Below are positions 61,738 through 64,000 of a stretch of DNA of 64,000 nt, piece after piece. Each line of letters opens with the position of its first letter. Position 1 is the stretch's first letter. Both the position numbers and the translations under genes were made by a program. A model generated the notes under the pieces. It was not told the DNA's origin, did no database searches, and saw nothing but the letters and a program-made list of their open reading frames with translations. This DNA comes from Vespa crabro (lineage: Eukaryota > Arthropoda > Insecta > Hymenoptera > Vespidae): contig NC_060974.1 in the NCBI RefSeq assembly GCF_910589235.1, positions 306,501 to 370,500 of the forward strand, read 5' to 3'.

Positions 61738-64000
61738 CATCTATTTTAAATTGGAATCAAAGTTTTTAACATTGTTTCATATCGTATATAAGATTTTTCG
61801 CTCATATACGCGAATCGTCGAAAAACGAATAGTTGAAATCTCGTTCATTTACATTGATTTTATATACTATCGACGCAGAATAAAGAATATAACAAGAATA
61901 TAACGTTTTTAATATGATTAAATACGCGTCTTCATATGATAATTGTCGAAAAACGTAACCGACAAACGCGAATTTCGGTATATGCGAAGATAATATCATT
62001 TAATCTTTAATAATACTTGTGCCAAAGTTTGAAAAATGTTACCAATCGATTCAGAACTTTGCATTTCATAAGATCAAACATCTATTTTATATTGGAATCA
62101 AAGTTTTTAACATTGTTTCATATCGTATATACGATTTTTCGTTCATATACGCGTATCGTCCAAAAACGAAAAGTTGAAATCTCGTACAATTTCGCTGACT
62201 TTATATTCTATCGATAGAGAATGAAGAAAATAACAATAATATAACGTTTTTACTATGTTTAAATACGCGTTTTCATATGATAATTGTCGAAAAACGTAAT
62301 CAACATACGCGAGTTTCTGTATATGCGAAGATAAAATCGTGTAATCTTTAATAATACTTGTGCCACATTTTGAAAAATGTTACCAATCGATTCAGAAAAT
62401 TGCATTTCATAAGATCAAACATCTATTTTATATTGGAATCGAAGTTTTTAACATTACTTCATATCGTATATAAGATTTTTCGCTCATATACGCGCATCGT
62501 CGAAAACGGAAAAGTTGATATCTCGTTCAATTTCATTGATTTTATATTCTATCGATGCAGAATAAAGAATATAAAAATAATATAAACTTTTTACTCTATG
62601 TAAATACGCGTTTTCATAGGATAATTGTCGAAAAACGTAATCGACATACGCGAATTTCGGTATATGCGAAGATAAATCGTGTAATCTTTAATAATACTTG
62701 TGCCACATTTTGAAAAATGTTTCCAATCGATTGTGAAAATTGCATTTCGTATGATCAAACATCTATTTTATATTGGAATCAAAGTTTTTAACATTGTTTC
62801 ATATCGTATATAATATTTTTCGCTCATATACGCGCATCGTCGAAAAACGAAGAGTTGAAATCTCGTTCAATTTCATTGATTTTATATTCTATCGATAGAG
62901 AATAAAGAATATAACAATAATATAACGTTTTTACTATGTTTAAATACGCGTTTTCATATGATAATTGTCGAAAAACGTAATCGACATACGCGAATTTCGG
63001 TATATGCAAAGATAAAATCGTAAAATCTTTAATAATACTTCTGCCACATTTTGAAAAATGTTACCAATCGATTCAGAAAATTGCATTTCATAAGATCAGA
63101 CATCTCCTTTATATTGGAATCAAAGTTTATAACATTGTTTCATATCGTATATACGATTTTTCGCACATATACGCGTATCGTCGTAAAACGAAAAGTTGAA
63201 ATCTCGTTCATTTACGTTGATTTTATATTCCATCGATGCAGAATAAAGAATATAACAATAATATAACGTTTTTACTATGTTTAAATACGCGTTTTCATAT
63301 GATAATTGTCGAAAAACCTAATCGACATACGCGAATTTCAGTATATTCGAAGATGAAATCGTGAAATCTTTAATAATACTTGTGCCACGGTTTGAAAAAT
63401 ATTACCAATCGATTCAGAACTTTGCATTTCATAAGATCAAACATCTATTTTATATTGGAATCAAAGTTTTTAACTACGTTTCATATCTTATATACGATTT
63501 TTCGTTCATATAAGCGTATCGTCGAAGAACGAAAAGTTGAAATCTCGTTTAATTTTATTGATTTTATATTCAATCCACGCAGAATAAAGGATATAACAAA
63601 ATTAGTACGTTTTTACTATGTTCCAATATGCGTTTTCATATGATAAATGTCGAAAAACGTAATCGACATACGCGAATTATGGTATATGCGAAGGTAAAAT
63701 CGTGAAATCTTTAATTATACTTGTGCCACAGTTTGAAAACTGTTACCAATCGATTGAGAACATTTCATTTCATAAGATCAAACCTGTATTTTACATTAGA
63801 ATCAAAGTGCTTAACATCGATTCATATCGTATATACGATTTTTCGCTCATATACGGGTATCGTCCAAAAACGAAAAGTTGAAATCTCGTTCAATTTCATT
63901 GATTTTACATTCTATCGTTAGAGAATGAAGAATATAACAATAATATAACGTTTTTACTATGTTTAAATACGCGTTTTCATATGATAATTGTCGAAAAACG

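Larger units (their letters stand above)
44736..64000 (+). repeat. 341-bp AT-rich satellite array (about 56 monomers, open to the right)
   Basis: Tandem monomers of 340-341 bp. The word GAAAAATGTTACCAATCGAT recurs at that spacing (for example near 47279, 47620, 47961). Each monomer contains the perfect palindromes ATCGTATATACGAT and ATACGCGTAT about 20 bp apart, and conserved words TCATAAGATCAAACATCTAT and GTCGAAAAACG. Each monomer gives a 60-75-residue frame starting near the same word. Because 341 is not divisible by 3 and frames stop within each unit, these are not genes. Nested higher-order duplications are present. The array continues past the window end. Confidence 0.95.

Noticed and set aside
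46794..63921. Apparent family of dozens of 60-90-residue proteins starting M-C-H/Q-x-L-K-N-V-T-N-R
   Set aside because: Each is one satellite monomer read in frame. The 341-bp period shifts frame each unit, every frame stops within the monomer, and the edges follow the repeat phase.
44736..64000. CENP-B box
   Set aside because: No string with the mammalian CENP-B core pattern was seen in the monomer. The palindromes are different.

Overview
The window is eukaryotic nuclear DNA with no intact host gene visible. It looks like constitutive heterochromatin, probably pericentromeric or centromeric, or part of a repeat-rich sex or supernumerary chromosome. The retroelement proteins resemble insect R1-clade and RTE-like non-LTR elements, so an arthropod and most likely an insect is suggested. 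Hymenoptera is a guess from general familiarity with similar R1-clade proteins and was not tested. I see no bacterial gene organisation, tRNA, rRNA or CRISPR array.

Layout: (1) 1-20440 is a sea of degenerate trinucleotide DNA. Most of it fits RAY (AAT/AAC/GAT on the + strand), changing to AAT/CAT after about 18075. Three R1-clade non-LTR remnants (1711-6325, 11791-16680, 17333-17722) and one RTE-like remnant (7495-10835) are embedded in it, all on the minus strand. (2) 20441-29190 is a diverged tandem array of a 68-bp satellite. (3) 29191-35285 is RAY tract again, holding a fourth R1-clade remnant (32241-34848), also minus strand. (4) 35286-44735 is the same 68-bp satellite in the opposite orientation, interrupted at 39416-41070 by an unrelated island that may be an LTR-retroelement fragment. 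(5) 44736-64000 is a roughly 341-bp AT-rich satellite. Its monomers are diverged at the left edge and become homogenised, with nested higher-order repeats, toward the right edge, where the array runs out of the window.

The retroelement reading frames are broken by stops and frameshifts and several catalytic residues are changed, so all are called pseudogenic. Two R1-clade copies have the same 3' junction (an A8 tail abutting RAY repeat), which suggests that this family targets trinucleotide tracts. The strongest structural signal is the 341-bp array: intervals between a recurring 112-bp truncated monomer are 2835, 3860, 2497 and 3857 bp, equal to 8, 11, 7 and 11 whole monomers plus 112. That pattern is expected of a higher-order satellite evolving by unequal exchange.

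All calls are from reading the sequence and comparing it with remembered protein families. No database search was run.
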